Of a stretch of 30,321 bases of DNA, positions 1-6,983 are shown one piece after another. Position 1 is the first letter of the stretch. Each line of letters opens with the position of its first letter. Source of the DNA: a virus; the IMG/VR virus record IMGVR_UViG_3300042392_000335, positions 1 through 30,321 of that record; one strand, given 5' to 3'. The notes below the pieces were generated by a model. The model was not told the DNA's origin and searched no databases. It saw nothing but the letters and a program-made list of their open reading frames with translations. Position numbers and translations under genes: made by a program.

Positions 1-99
1 AATGGTAGGGCTTGGGGCGGTAGATAATACAAGTGATTTAGATAAGCCTATCTCGACTGCTACACAAACGGCTTTAAATAACAAGCAACCTTTAGATGG
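1..99. repeat. Terminal direct repeat, left copy (contig circularity)
   Basis: These 99 bases are identical to 30223-30321; the match ends exactly at the contig end. The tail-fibre frame is continuous when the copies are superimposed. A perfect repeat of this size at both contig ends is the usual signature of a circular or circularly permuted phage genome closed by an assembler, so the unique length is 30,222 bp. A real short terminal repeat is possible but less likely, because it would fall inside a coding gene. Confidence 0.95.
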
Positions 100-3000
100 C
101 GATTTAACTTCTATTGCTGCCCTTAGTGGAACGTTTGGCTTGCTTAAAAAGACGGCAAACAATAGCTATACGATAGACACTAACACCTATTTGACTGGTA
201 TTACTTCTAGCGATGTGACTACGGCTTTAGGATACACACCAGAGAATGTAGCAAACAAAGGAGTTAATAACGGTTACGCTTCTTTGGGTGGCGATGGCAA
301 AGTTCCTAGCTCTCAATTACCTAGCTATGTGGACGATGTTATAGAAGTTTCTAGCTTTGGCACACTTCCTGCAACTGGCGAAACTGGTAAGATTTATATT
401 ACCTTAGACACGAATAAAATCTATCGTTGGAGCGGTAGTGTTTACGTTGAAGTTTCATCTTCGGCTGCGGTTTGGGGTGGAATTACCGGCACTCTTTCGG
501 CTCAAACAGACTTACAAAACGCATTAAATGCCAAAGAAAATACGATTACCGCTGGCACAACTGCACAATACTATCGAGGCGATAAAACGTTTCAGACTTT
601 AGATACTTCCGTAGTTCCTGAGGGTTCAAACTTATACTTTACAGATGCTCGTGTAAACGCAAACGGTAACGTAATTGCTAACACCGCAGCAAGACACAAC
701 GCTGTAACGCTTGGAACTGCTAACGGACTATCCTTATCTACTCAGGAATTATCGTTAGGAGTAGCAAGTGGTTCTACAACGGGTGCATTAAGTTCTACAG
801 ATTGGACTACATTTAATAATAAATATCCGGCATCAAATCCAAACGGCTACACCTCAAATCTAGGCACGGTTACTTCGGTAGCCTTAACGGTTCCAAGTGC
901 TTTTAGTGTTTCGGGTTCACCGATTACTAGCTCAGGAACTTTAGCCGTAACCGCTACTGGCGATACCACACAATACATTGCAGGTGATGGCTCTTTAGTT
1001 ACATTCCCTACAATGTCAACGGCTGGAACGTTAATTCGTGAAGTTAGAAATACAACGGGAGCGACTTTAACTAAGGGTACGGTAGTTTATATCTCGGGTG
1101 CAACTGGAAACAAACCTACGGTTTCTAAGGCAATTGCTACTGGGGATGCTACTTCTGCACAAACATTTGGAATAGTTCAGGCAAATATCGCACACAATGC
1201 AAATGGTAATGTAGTTTGTGTTGGTGATATAACAGGTTTGGATACTTCGGCATTTGATGAAGGAACTCAACTATATTTGTCATCAACTACGGCTGGAACT
1301 TATACAAGTACAAAGCAATTAGCTCCGAATCACTTAGTTTATATCGGTGTTGTAACTAGACAGCACAACACACAAGGACAAATAGAAGTTAACATCCAAA
1401 ATGGTTATGAACTTTATGAGCTTCATGATGTTTCGATAACTTCAGAGGCTAATAACCAAGGCTTATTCTACGAGGCATCTACTGACTTGTGGAAAAATAA
1501 AAGCATTGCAACGGTTCTAGGTTATACCCCTGCAAACGATGCAAACGTAGTTCATACAACTGGGAACGAATCTATATCGGGTACTAAGACTTTTACGACT
1601 TCCGTTTTAGCAAACTTATTAAAGTTTAACGAATCAGGCGGATTTAATAATATTCCTGGTTATACTCAAATCGGAGGTACTGCTGATAATTTTATTTTTA
1701 TAAACGGAGCTGGCACAAAACAAGCTCAATTTATTTATAATTCAGGCGGAGGAAATAATTATACTTTGCCTACTGGTAATGGAACTCTAGCCTTAACTAG
1801 CGACCTACACAATGCCGTTACAATTGGAACTGCAAACGGTCTTTCTTTAAGCACTCAGGTTTTATCTTTAGGTTTAGCATCTACAAGCACTACTGGAGCT
1901 TTAAGTTCTACGGATTGGAATACATTTAACAGCAAGCAAAACGCTTTAACTAACCCAGTCACTGGAACGGGAACAAGTAGCTATCTACCTAAATTTACAG
2001 GAACTACTACAATAGGCAATAGCCTACTCTATGACACGGGCAGTGTATTGCTAGTCGGTGCAACTTCAGCTTCAGATGCTTCTAGTAAATTAGAGCTAGT
2101 TAGCTCTTCAACCGTTGGCTTAAAAATTATTAGCTCAGGGGCAAACGGAAATAATACTTTCCTTTCTATTGAGTCATCTAAAGAATGGAGATTCTTAACT
2201 AATAGAGGCGATTTAATCGGAGGCAATCAGGGCGATTTAATTATTAGAAATAATACGGATGGCATAAATCATATTATTTTAAATCAGGGAGGTTCGACTA
2301 CTTTTGCAGGTAGTGTTACTGCTAATGGCGATATTATTGCAGGTAATGGTAGCGGTTCTGTTAGTATGGCAATCAATAGAGGTGCATCTAGTAACAGTAA
2401 TGGATTAAGATTTAGAACTGCTGGCACAAATAATTGGTATATAGGAAGCGGTGCAACTGGGACAAATACGGATTTAGAGATTTACAATCATAATACTGCT
2501 ACTTCTAATATTAGAATTGATTATTCTACTGGAAATGTAGGAATAGGAACTACATCTCCAAGTGCAAGATTAGATGTTGGTTATGTAGCTGGTGCTGTTG
2601 CATTGCGTGTACAGAGAGATGCAAATAACAGACTTGATTTTTATCAAGGGGGCGGTGTTTCATACATTGATTCATCACCAGCTAGTGCTCAATTAGCTTT
2701 TGCTACAGTAGGTTCCGAACGTATGAGGATTACTAGCGGGGGGAATGTAGGAATCGGAACGACTGCGCCAAGTAATATCTTAACAATTAAAAATAATAAT
2801 GCTGCGACAAATGGTATAGATTTTCAGAGTTACGCTTCAACATCTGTTCAAGGAAAAATTGTATTTGACCAAGGAGATGATACTTTTAATTTTACAAATA
2901 CATCAGCATATTCAGCTGGAGGTATAATTTTTAAAACTAATTCTACCGAACGTATGCGAATTTCTAGTTCTGGAAAAATAATTACTAGGGCTAATGATTC

Positions 3001-3469
3001 AGATTATTCATTAACTATGTATAATTCTGCATCTAATGCATATGGAATATATCTTAATTATTCAGGTTATTCTCCAAATTCTACAAACTACGAGTTCGCT
3101 TATTTTTCTGATTCTACCAATAGTAAATTTATCGTTTGGTCTAATGGTTCAGTAATTAATAGAACTGGCTCTTATGGTACCATTTCAGACATTAAATTCA
3201 AGGAAAACATCGTAGATGCTACACCTAAATTAGGAGATATTGCAAAACTTAAAGTAAGAAACTTTAATTTAAAGGGAGAATCTACAAAGCAAATAGGTTT
3301 TATTGCTCAAGAATTTGAAGAAGTTTTCCCTAATATGGTGGATGTATCAACGGAAAGAGGCGAAGATGGAGAAACTTACAAATCTATTAAGACTTCTGTT
3401 TTAATTCCTATGCTTGTAAAATCTATTCAAGAACTTAATGATAAAGTAAAAACTTTAGAAAATAAATAA
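1..3469 (+). CDS. Tail fibre with C-terminal intramolecular chaperone (3' part; begins at 29657)
   Basis: This is the larger part of a 1,344-residue fibre whose ATG is at 29657, before the contig junction; the frame enters at base 2. The middle is rich in Gly, Ser, Thr and Asn with repeated fibre modules such as TDLQNALN, TALGYTP, ALSSTDW and NVGIGTT. The end is a peptidase S74 (endosialidase-type) chaperone domain with SDIKFKENI at 3185-3211 and GFIAQEFEEVFP further on. In this family Ser and the Lys five residues later (here full-length S1251 and K1256) drive self-cleavage after trimer folding, which would release the last 94 residues. It ends with a short helix suited to trimerisation. Host-receptor contact at the tail tip is inferred. 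The following gene starts one base after the stop. Confidence 0.9.
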   Translation, partial: MVGLGAVDNTSDLDKPISTATQTALNNKQPLDGDLTSIAALSGTFGLLKKTANNSYTIDTNTYLTGITSSDVTTALGYTPENVANKGVNNGYASLGGDGKVPSSQLPSYVDDVIEVSSFGTLPATGETGKIYITLDTNKIYRWSGSVYVEVSSSAAVWGGITGTLSAQTDLQNALNAKENTITAGTTAQYYRGDKTFQTLDTSVVPEGSNLYFTDARVNANGNVIANTAARHNAVTLGTANGLSLSTQELSLGVASGSTTGALSSTDWTTFNNKYPASNPNGYTSNLGTVTSVALTVPSAFSVSGSPITSSGTLAVTATGDTTQYIAGDGSLVTFPTMSTAGTLIREVRNTTGATLTKGTVVYISGATGNKPTVSKAIATGDATSAQTFGIVQANIAHNANGNVVCVGDITGLDTSAFDEGTQLYLSSTTAGTYTSTKQLAPNHLVYIGVVTRQHNTQGQIEVNIQNGYELYELHDVSITSEANNQGLFYEASTDLWKNKSIATVLGYTPANDANVVHTTGNESISGTKTFTTSVLANLLKFNESGGFNNIPGYTQIGGTADNFIFINGAGTKQAQFIYNSGGGNNYTLPTGNGTLALTSDLHNAVTIGTANGLSLSTQVLSLGLASTSTTGALSSTDWNTFNSKQNALTNPVTGTGTSSYLPKFTGTTTIGNSLLYDTGSVLLVGATSASDASSKLELVSSSTVGLKIISSGANGNNTFLSIESSKEWRFLTNRGDLIGGNQGDLIIRNNTDGINHIILNQGGSTTFAGSVTANGDIIAGNGSGSVSMAINRGASSNSNGLRFRTAGTNNWYIGSGATGTNTDLEIYNHNTATSNIRIDYSTGNVGIGTTSPSARLDVGYVAGAVALRVQRDANNRLDFYQGGGVSYIDSSPASAQLAFATVGSERMRITSGGNVGIGTTAPSNILTIKNNNAATNGIDFQSYASTSVQGKIVFDQGDDTFNFTNTSAYSAGGIIFKTNSTERMRISSSGKIITRANDSDYSLTMYNSASNAYGIYLNYSGYSPNSTNYEFAYFSDSTNSKFIVWSNGSVINRTGSYGTISDIKFKENIVDATPKLGDIAKLKVRNFNLKGESTKQIGFIAQEFEEVFPNMVDVSTERGEDGETYKSIKTSVLIPMLVKSIQELNDKVKTLENK
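356..535 (+). repeat. Fibre module repeat A, copy 2
   Basis: This codes for a segment running from FGTLPATGETGKIYI through DTNKIYRWSGS to TDLQNALNAK. It is a diverged copy of 29978-30169, which has DTNKLYRWTGS and TDLQNALNLK in the same order. It is an internal duplication within the same fibre gene, the two copies lying on either side of the contig junction. Confidence 0.75.
701..823 (+). repeat. Fibre module repeat B, copy 1
   Basis: This 41-residue module (AVTLGTANGLSLSTQ, then ALSSTDWTTFNNK) reappears in frame and at the same length at 1814-1936, with several substitutions and many silent differences. That indicates an old duplication followed by drift. Confidence 0.85.
1814..1936 (+). 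repeat. Fibre module repeat B, copy 2
   Basis: This is the second copy of the module at 701-823 (AVTIGTANGLSLSTQ, then ALSSTDWNTFNSK). The length is identical, 123 bases, with no gap, and the copies are similar enough to allow recombination between fibre modules. Confidence 0.85.
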
Positions 3470-3470
3470 T

Positions 3471-3782
3471 ATGACATTAACTTGGGTAATTTCACAACTA
3501 GACTCTATCCCATCTCTTGATGGAATGGACAAAGTAATTTCTACAATTCATTATAGAGCGCAAAAGCAAGACGCAGATTTTACGGCTGACACTTACGGAG
3601 CTTTAGCAGTAGATGCACCACACGAAGCTAGCTTTACTCCTTACGATGAAGTGACGAAGGAAATGGTAGAAGGATGGCTTACGGCTGGTTTAGATAGCGA
3701 GGCAATAGAGGCGAACTTGGATGCACAAATAGAGAACTTTTTAAATCCTCCTATTGTGGCTTACCCTTTGCCTTGGTCGTAA
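3471..3782 (+). CDS. Small protein of the fibre/lysis junction (phage DUF7936-like)
   Basis: This 103-residue protein begins WVISQLDS and continues through VISTIHYRA, YGAL, FTPYDEVTKEMVEGWL to a Pro-rich end, PPIVAYPLPWS. The layout of an N-terminal strand pair, an FTPY segment followed by an amphipathic helix, and a terminal PxPW resembles small proteins coded after tail-fibre genes in many marine and freshwater phages; I recall these as DUF7936 but cannot confirm it. It starts one base after the fibre stop, so it is probably co-translated with the fibre. The function is unknown; a fibre-associated role is a guess from position. Confidence 0.75.
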   Translation: MTLTWVISQLDSIPSLDGMDKVISTIHYRAQKQDADFTADTYGALAVDAPHEASFTPYDEVTKEMVEGWLTAGLDSEAIEANLDAQIENFLNPPIVAYPLPWS

Positions 3783-3788
3783 TTAGAA

Positions 3789-3814
3789 ACAAAATAATCT
3801 GATTTTCGTTTATA
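3789..3814 (+). promoter_or_regulatory. Candidate phage late promoter (lysis module)
   Basis: ACAAAA at 3789-3794, a 12-base spacer, then CGTTTATA at 3807-3814. The same two boxes with 11-12 bases between them occur at 15300, 22832 and 26613, always in a gap before a late module. Here the ATG is further away (3836), so a transcript starting about 4 bases after the motif would carry a short A-rich leader. It does not match the host-type TAnnTTTG box. Confidence 0.55.
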
Positions 3815-3835
3815 GTGAAACAAACAACAAAAAAA

Positions 3836-4105
3836 ATGAAAATTGATTTAAACTTTGACCTAGTCGATTTAGACGGTAAGTCTATCGACAACGCAAACGC
3901 TGGTAAGCTAGTAGCTAACTCACTTGTTCAACAATCTAAAGGCGATGCTCTTAAATTTTGGGAGTGGGCTTTAGCTCTTAACAAAGGCGAGGCACTAGAT
4001 TTAGACTCTAGCGACCAAGAAACTTTTAAAAACTTTGTAAAGGATAACGAGAATTTCGCAATCATTGCAAAGGCGCAAATTTTACAAAAACTTAAAAAAG
4101 ACTAG
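3836..4105 (+). CDS. Hypothetical acidic phage protein
   Basis: This is an 89-residue protein if read from the ATG at 3836 (MKIDLNFDLVDLDGKSID). An upstream GTG at 3815 would add seven residues, MKQTTKK. I prefer 3836 because it has an A-rich leader like other genes here and because 3815 directly abuts the candidate late promoter. The protein has a short N-terminal beta segment, then helices (LKFWEWALALNKGEALDL, then a helix near the C-terminus ending LQKLKKD). No TM segment or catalytic motif is visible. Similar small proteins occur in Bacteroidota phages without known function. It heads the lysis transcription unit. Confidence 0.75.
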   Translation: MKIDLNFDLVDLDGKSIDNANAGKLVANSLVQQSKGDALKFWEWALALNKGEALDLDSSDQETFKNFVKDNENFAIIAKAQILQKLKKD

Positions 4106-4107
4106 CG

Positions 4108-4434
4108 GTGTTACACTCCCTTCCTGATTGGTTCACAAATATTTTAACGGCTTTAGTAGCTTCATTAGCGACATACTTTAGCACACGCAAGAAAGAAAAT
4201 GTAGACATTCAAGGAGGGGAGTTGTCGAATACAGAGGCAGCGATTAAAATCTGGCGAGAGATGGCTCAAGACATGACCGATAAGGTAAAAGAATTAAGCG
4301 AAAAGATTGACCATCTAACCGCTGAAGTACATAGCCTAAAGAGTGAAAATTCTACTCTTAAATCAAAACTAAATCTTTTAGATGAAAATATTGAAATTAA
4401 GCCAAAAAGGACTAGAGCTAATAAAGCAGTTTGA
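4108..4434 (+). CDS. Candidate holin or membrane protein of the lysis cassette
   Basis: This 108-residue protein starts at a GTG (4108) two bases after the previous stop. Residues about 8-26 (WFTNILTALVASLATYFST) form one hydrophobic membrane-spanning stretch, followed by RKK. Residues about 50-93 form a coiled coil (KVKELSEKIDHLTAEVHSLK and on), and the end is basic (KPKRTRANK). One TM segment with a cytoplasmic charged tail, overlapping the endolysin gene by 53 bases, fits a holin with one TM domain. No ATG precedes the TM segment, which supports the GTG. The role is inferred from topology and position, not from homology. Confidence 0.6.
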   Translation: MLHSLPDWFTNILTALVASLATYFSTRKKENVDIQGGELSNTEAAIKIWREMAQDMTDKVKELSEKIDHLTAEVHSLKSENSTLKSKLNLLDENIEIKPKRTRANKAV

Positions 4435-4837
4435 AGGCTTGAGCCTTACTCCTTATGTATGTGCTGGGGGTATAAATACGATTGGGTACGGGAACACGTA
4501 CTATACGAACGGTAAGAAAGTAACTCTTAAAGACCCAAAGATAACACCGCAACAAGCCGAAGAGCTTCTTAAACACTCACTTTCTACTTATGAAAAAGCG
4601 GTTGACTCGTTTTGCCGTGACGATATATCTCAAAGCCAATTTGATGCACTGGTTTCTTTTGCTTATAATCTAGGCACGGGTGCACTTCAAAAGTCTACCT
4701 TAATCAAAAAGGTAAACGCTAACCCTAAAGACGTTACAATAGCGGACGAGTTTCTTAAATGGAATAAGGCAGGCGGTCGAGTCCTAGTAGGATTAACTAG
4801 AAGACGTCAAGCGGAGGCTAACCTTTACTTCTCATAA
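4382..4837 (+). CDS. Endolysin, GH24 lysozyme (T4/P21 type)
   Basis: This 151-residue muramidase would cut the MurNAc-GlcNAc bond of peptidoglycan at lysis. The catalytic segment reads FEG at 17-19, PYVCAGG at 24-30 and TIGYG at 33-37, giving the E-x8-(D/C)-x5-T triad as E18, C27 and T33; the middle position is Cys where T4 lysozyme has Asp. SQFDALVSFAYNLG near 105-118 and GLTRRRQAEANLY at the end are standard family blocks. There is no signal peptide or SAR anchor (it starts MKILKLSQKG), so export would depend on the holin. It overlaps the upstream candidate holin gene and is followed two bases later by the spanin candidate. Confidence 0.95.
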   Translation: MKILKLSQKGLELIKQFEGLSLTPYVCAGGINTIGYGNTYYTNGKKVTLKDPKITPQQAEELLKHSLSTYEKAVDSFCRDDISQSQFDALVSFAYNLGTGALQKSTLIKKVNANPKDVTIADEFLKWNKAGGRVLVGLTRRRQAEANLYFS

Positions 4838-4839
4838 TC

Positions 4840-5295
4840 ATGCAAAAATTCCTTATTCTTTTGGCTTGTATTGCGTTCGTTTCGTGCAAGCCTAGTAAGA
4901 CTATAACCGAGTACAAAGAACTCGTTAGAATCGATACTATACAAACCGTGAAAACGATAGAGAAATACAAGGCTTTTCACGATACTTTAACAATCGTAAG
5001 CCCTTGCGATTCTACTGGACTTTTAACAAACTTTTATAGTAAGATAGCAACTCCACAGGGTCGGGTAATAATTCGCTCGGTAGGTGGCAATATTCAAGCT
5101 CAAATCGATTTAGATTCCATGCGTAATGAGATAGAGAATAATTATCGAAACTCAAAGGTTAAATGGATTGAGTATAGAGACAAAGAGGTTATAAAAGAGC
5201 GAGTACCTATGTGGGTAGTTTGGCTTTTGTTAATAGAGTTCCTAGCTTTAGTGGCTTGGGTATATCTTAAATTCGGACTGAATGCAATTAAATAA
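4840..5295 (+). CDS. Candidate unimolecular spanin (lipoprotein with C-terminal TM)
   Basis: This 151-residue protein has two membrane anchors. The N-terminus is a lipoprotein signal, MQKFLILLACIAFVSC, with the lipid-accepting Cys at residue 16. Residues about 122-144 form a C-terminal TM helix (MWVVWLLLIEFLALVAWVYL). Between them lies a periplasmic stretch with heptad-like character. An outer-membrane lipid anchor and an inner-membrane helix in one chain is the defining layout of a u-spanin (as in phage T1 gp11), which fuses the two membranes in the last step of lysis. Position straight after the endolysin agrees. Sequence homology was not tested; the call rests on topology and context. Confidence 0.75.
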   Translation: MQKFLILLACIAFVSCKPSKTITEYKELVRIDTIQTVKTIEKYKAFHDTLTIVSPCDSTGLLTNFYSKIATPQGRVIIRSVGGNIQAQIDLDSMRNEIENNYRNSKVKWIEYRDKEVIKERVPMWVVWLLLIEFLALVAWVYLKFGLNAIK

Positions 5296-6271
5296 AAAAG
5301 CGCAAGCGATTAAAGACCATTTCTACTCAGTCAATTTAACACGGGTAGACTTTGAAAGAGAAAACTTTGCAAGCTATGGCTTTGAATCTCAAGCTAACTT
5401 TCATCGACATTTAAGTAGAATGGGTATTTCGGTTAAATCTCGCTCCGAGCATTTTAAAAAGAATAGACCGAACGCTGTTATAGAATCGTTTGACTTTAGC
5501 GAGGTTGAAAACTTTGGCATTGAAGAAAGCTTAGGTAAAGAATATACTAGCTTTCGCATCACAGAAGACTTTAAAAAGGTTGGTGTACTATCCGACATTC
5601 ACGTACCATATCATTCAATGAGCGCAATTATATGCGCTATTAAACACCTAAGAGAAATAGGCATAGATTGCCTGATATTAAATGGAGATATTTTTGACTT
5701 CTACGCTATATCCAGACACGAAAAGGAAAAGGATTTGCGTGACTTTCCTAGAGAAATTGAGATGGGGCGTAACTTCTTGCAAAAGATTAGAGACTTATTT
5801 CCTTTGATTCCTATCTATTATAAGATGGGAAACCATGAGAATAGATGGCAAAGGTATTTAAACGAGCAGGCGGAGGAGTTTGCCCAGTTGCATGAGATGC
5901 AATTCGAGCAATTCTTTAGACTAGATAAGCTTGCAATGACTTACGTGCCCGATTGGCAAGGCATAGAGCTTGCAGATTTATTGATTCTTCACGGTCACGA
6001 AGTTATGGCTGGCGGAATGAACCCAAGCCAAAGCACGTTTAATAAGACGTTTTGTAATACTTTGATTGGTCACGTTCATAGAACGACTAGCACTACTAAA
6101 AAGAATGGGTTTAAAGAGTTCTTTCATACCTATTCCGCTGGATGTTTGACCCAATTAAGCCCCAAATACTATCCTTTTGCACAGCATAATAATGGGATGG
6201 CGGTAGTTTACATTGAAGACGGAAAAACTAGAGTAGATAATATTATGATAAAAGACGGAAAAATTGTGTAA
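5282..6271 (+). CDS. Calcineurin-like metallophosphoesterase
   Basis: This 329-residue protein carries all the metal-binding blocks of the superfamily: D105-x-H107 (SDIHVPYH), G135-D136-x-x-D139 (NGDIFDF), G183-N184-H185 (GNHENR), LHGHE near 236-240, and GHVH at 263-266. It should bind two metal ions and hydrolyse a phosphoester; whether the substrate is nucleic acid, nucleotide or protein is not visible. The first 60 residues form a helical extension with a possible helix-turn-helix (SQANFHRHLSRMGISVKSRS), which hints at nucleic acid. The gene overlaps the spanin candidate by 14 bases and is the last gene before the terminator at 6317, so it would be transcribed late. Confidence 0.93.
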   Translation: MQLNKKAQAIKDHFYSVNLTRVDFERENFASYGFESQANFHRHLSRMGISVKSRSEHFKKNRPNAVIESFDFSEVENFGIEESLGKEYTSFRITEDFKKVGVLSDIHVPYHSMSAIICAIKHLREIGIDCLILNGDIFDFYAISRHEKEKDLRDFPREIEMGRNFLQKIRDLFPLIPIYYKMGNHENRWQRYLNEQAEEFAQLHEMQFEQFFRLDKLAMTYVPDWQGIELADLLILHGHEVMAGGMNPSQSTFNKTFCNTLIGHVHRTTSTTKKNGFKEFFHTYSAGCLTQLSPKYYPFAQHNNGMAVVYIEDGKTRVDNIMIKDGKIV

Positions 6272-6316
6272 ATTAGATTGTTTTTCATAGTTAATAGGTT
6301 TAGAATTGTGTACTGA

Positions 6317-6347
6317 AAGCCTCTGGATATTGTCTAGGGGCTTTTTT
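6317..6347 (+). terminator. Intrinsic terminator after the lysis/phosphoesterase unit
   Basis: The stem is AAGCCTCT (6317-6324) with AGGGGCTT (6336-6343), eight pairs including one U-G, a loop of 11 bases, then a run of six T at 6342-6347. It lies 45 bases after the phosphoesterase stop and before the early promoter, so it separates late from early transcription. Confidence 0.85.
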
Positions 6348-6377
6348 GTTACCGTTAAATAAATAATTAAAAAAAAC

Positions 6378-6409
6378 TTTTTTTATTTGGGATAATTGTG
6401 TTATCTTTG
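6378..6409 (+). promoter_or_regulatory. Host-type (Bacteroidota) early promoter
   Basis: TATCTTTG at 6402-6409 matches the Bacteroidota -7 box TAnnTTTG. A T-run at 6378-6384 lies about 20 bases upstream in place of the -33 TTTG box, preceded by an A-tract that may act as an UP-like element. It follows the late terminator and precedes the first early gene (ATG 6451). Confidence 0.7.
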
Positions 6410-6429
6410 TTTCAACAAAAAGGGTAAAC

Positions 6430-6439
6430 AATTCTAAAC
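6430..6439 (+). repeat. AATTCTAAAC leader repeat, copy 1
   Basis: The ten-base motif lies 11 bases before the ATG at 6451. Exact copies are at 6687-6696 (11 bases before the ATG at 6708) and 6939-6948 (18 bases before the ATG at 6967). The first two copies sit in near-identical contexts ending in an A-run and ATG. Confidence 0.7.
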
Positions 6440-6450
6440 AACTTAAAAAA

Positions 6451-6654
6451 ATGACAATTACACGCTACACTTACAATTACAAAGGAAAAGAAATTACTCG
6501 TGAATTTTCTTCACTTGGTTCGGTTACTATTTATGTAAACGGTTTACACGCAAGATATTACGATTGCGGTTCATTCGGATTATTAATGGCTGAAAATCAA
6601 TTATTATTTCAACTTGCTGAACAAAAAGTAAATTATACTAAAGAAGTAAAATAA
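6451..6654 (+). CDS. Small early protein, unknown function
   Basis: This 67-residue protein (starts MTITRYTYNYKGKEI) is the first gene after the early promoter. It has alternating beta-like segments (TRYTYNYKG, SVTIYVNGLHARYYD) followed by a helix (LLMAENQLLFQLAEQKV). There is no membrane segment or recognised motif. The first gene after an early promoter in a lytic phage is often a host-takeover protein, but nothing in the sequence proves that. Its leader carries AATTCTAAAC and an A-run directly before the ATG, shared with the gene at 6708. Confidence 0.75.
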   Translation: MTITRYTYNYKGKEITREFSSLGSVTIYVNGLHARYYDCGSFGLLMAENQLLFQLAEQKVNYTKEVK

Positions 6655-6661
6655 AAATAAC

Positions 6662-6686
6662 GCCGAGCCGGAGCGGATTCTTCGGC
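6662..6686 (+). promoter_or_regulatory. GC-rich hairpin between early genes
   Basis: GCCGAG (6662-6667) pairs with TTCGGC (6681-6686), six pairs with one G-U, and GGA/TTC can extend the stem inside a two-base bulge. The element is strikingly GC-rich for this genome, lies 7 bases after the stop at 6654, and is not followed by a T-run, so it is not a standard terminator. Its outer stem resembles the first hairpin of the RNA at 8911-8940. It may stabilise or process the early mRNA. Confidence 0.5.
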
Positions 6687-6696
6687 AATTCTAAAC
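6687..6696 (+). repeat. AATTCTAAAC leader repeat, copy 2
   Basis: This is an exact copy of 6430-6439, again 11 bases before an ATG (6708) and followed by TTAAAAAAA. It directly follows the hairpin at 6662-6686. Confidence 0.7.
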
Positions 6697-6707
6697 TATT
6701 AAAAAAA

Positions 6708-6818
6708 ATGAGAGAACACTTAAAAAACCTCAATAAAAACGACATCGCTGGAGCTATCATAATTTCAGCATTCGCCTACCTTACCTTTTATATTATTTAC
6801 TTTATTCAAAACATCTAA
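6708..6818 (+). CDS. Tiny single-pass membrane protein (36 aa)
   Basis: The ATG after an eight-A run opens a 36-residue frame starting MREHLKNLNKNDIAGAI. Residues about 14-33 (AGAIIISAFAYLTFYIIYFI) form one TM helix, preceded by a basic and polar N-terminus. It is followed four bases later by the next ATG. Support is the repeated leader motif, the strong start context and the good TM segment. Function is unknown; an early membrane-acting peptide such as an exclusion or inhibitor factor is a guess. Confidence 0.6.
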   Translation: MREHLKNLNKNDIAGAIIISAFAYLTFYIIYFIQNI

Positions 6819-6821
6819 ACT

Positions 6822-6983
6822 ATGAGCATCTTAAAAGCACAATTCGAAGACTCGGCTGGAATCTACACTATGACTTGGTCGTACAATCCAGAGCTTTGGC
6901 AAGCACGAGATATTATCTCTCACGAATGCCACAAATCAAATTCTAAACTTGTAAACATTATCTCAAATGAAAAATTTAATTAA
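6822..6983 (+). CDS. Small hypothetical protein (53 aa)
   Basis: The ATG at 6822 opens a 53-residue frame, MSILKAQFEDSAGIYTMTWS onward, ending NEKFN. It has two aromatic-rich strands and a His/Cys pair (SHECHKS) in the second half. It overlaps the ERF gene by 17 bases, which suggests translational coupling. No known domain was recognised. Confidence 0.55.
   Translation: MSILKAQFEDSAGIYTMTWSYNPELWQARDIISHECHKSNSKLVNIISNEKFN
6939..6948 (+). repeat. AATTCTAAAC leader repeat, copy 3
   Basis: This exact copy of the early leader motif lies inside the end of the 53-residue gene, 18 bases before the ERF start at 6967. Unlike copies 1 and 2 it is not followed by an A-run. Confidence 0.5.

Noticed and set aside
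1-3469. Diversity-generating retroelement acting on the fibre
   Set aside because: No reverse transcriptase gene and no template repeat with A-specific differences were seen; the fibre repeats differ at all base types.
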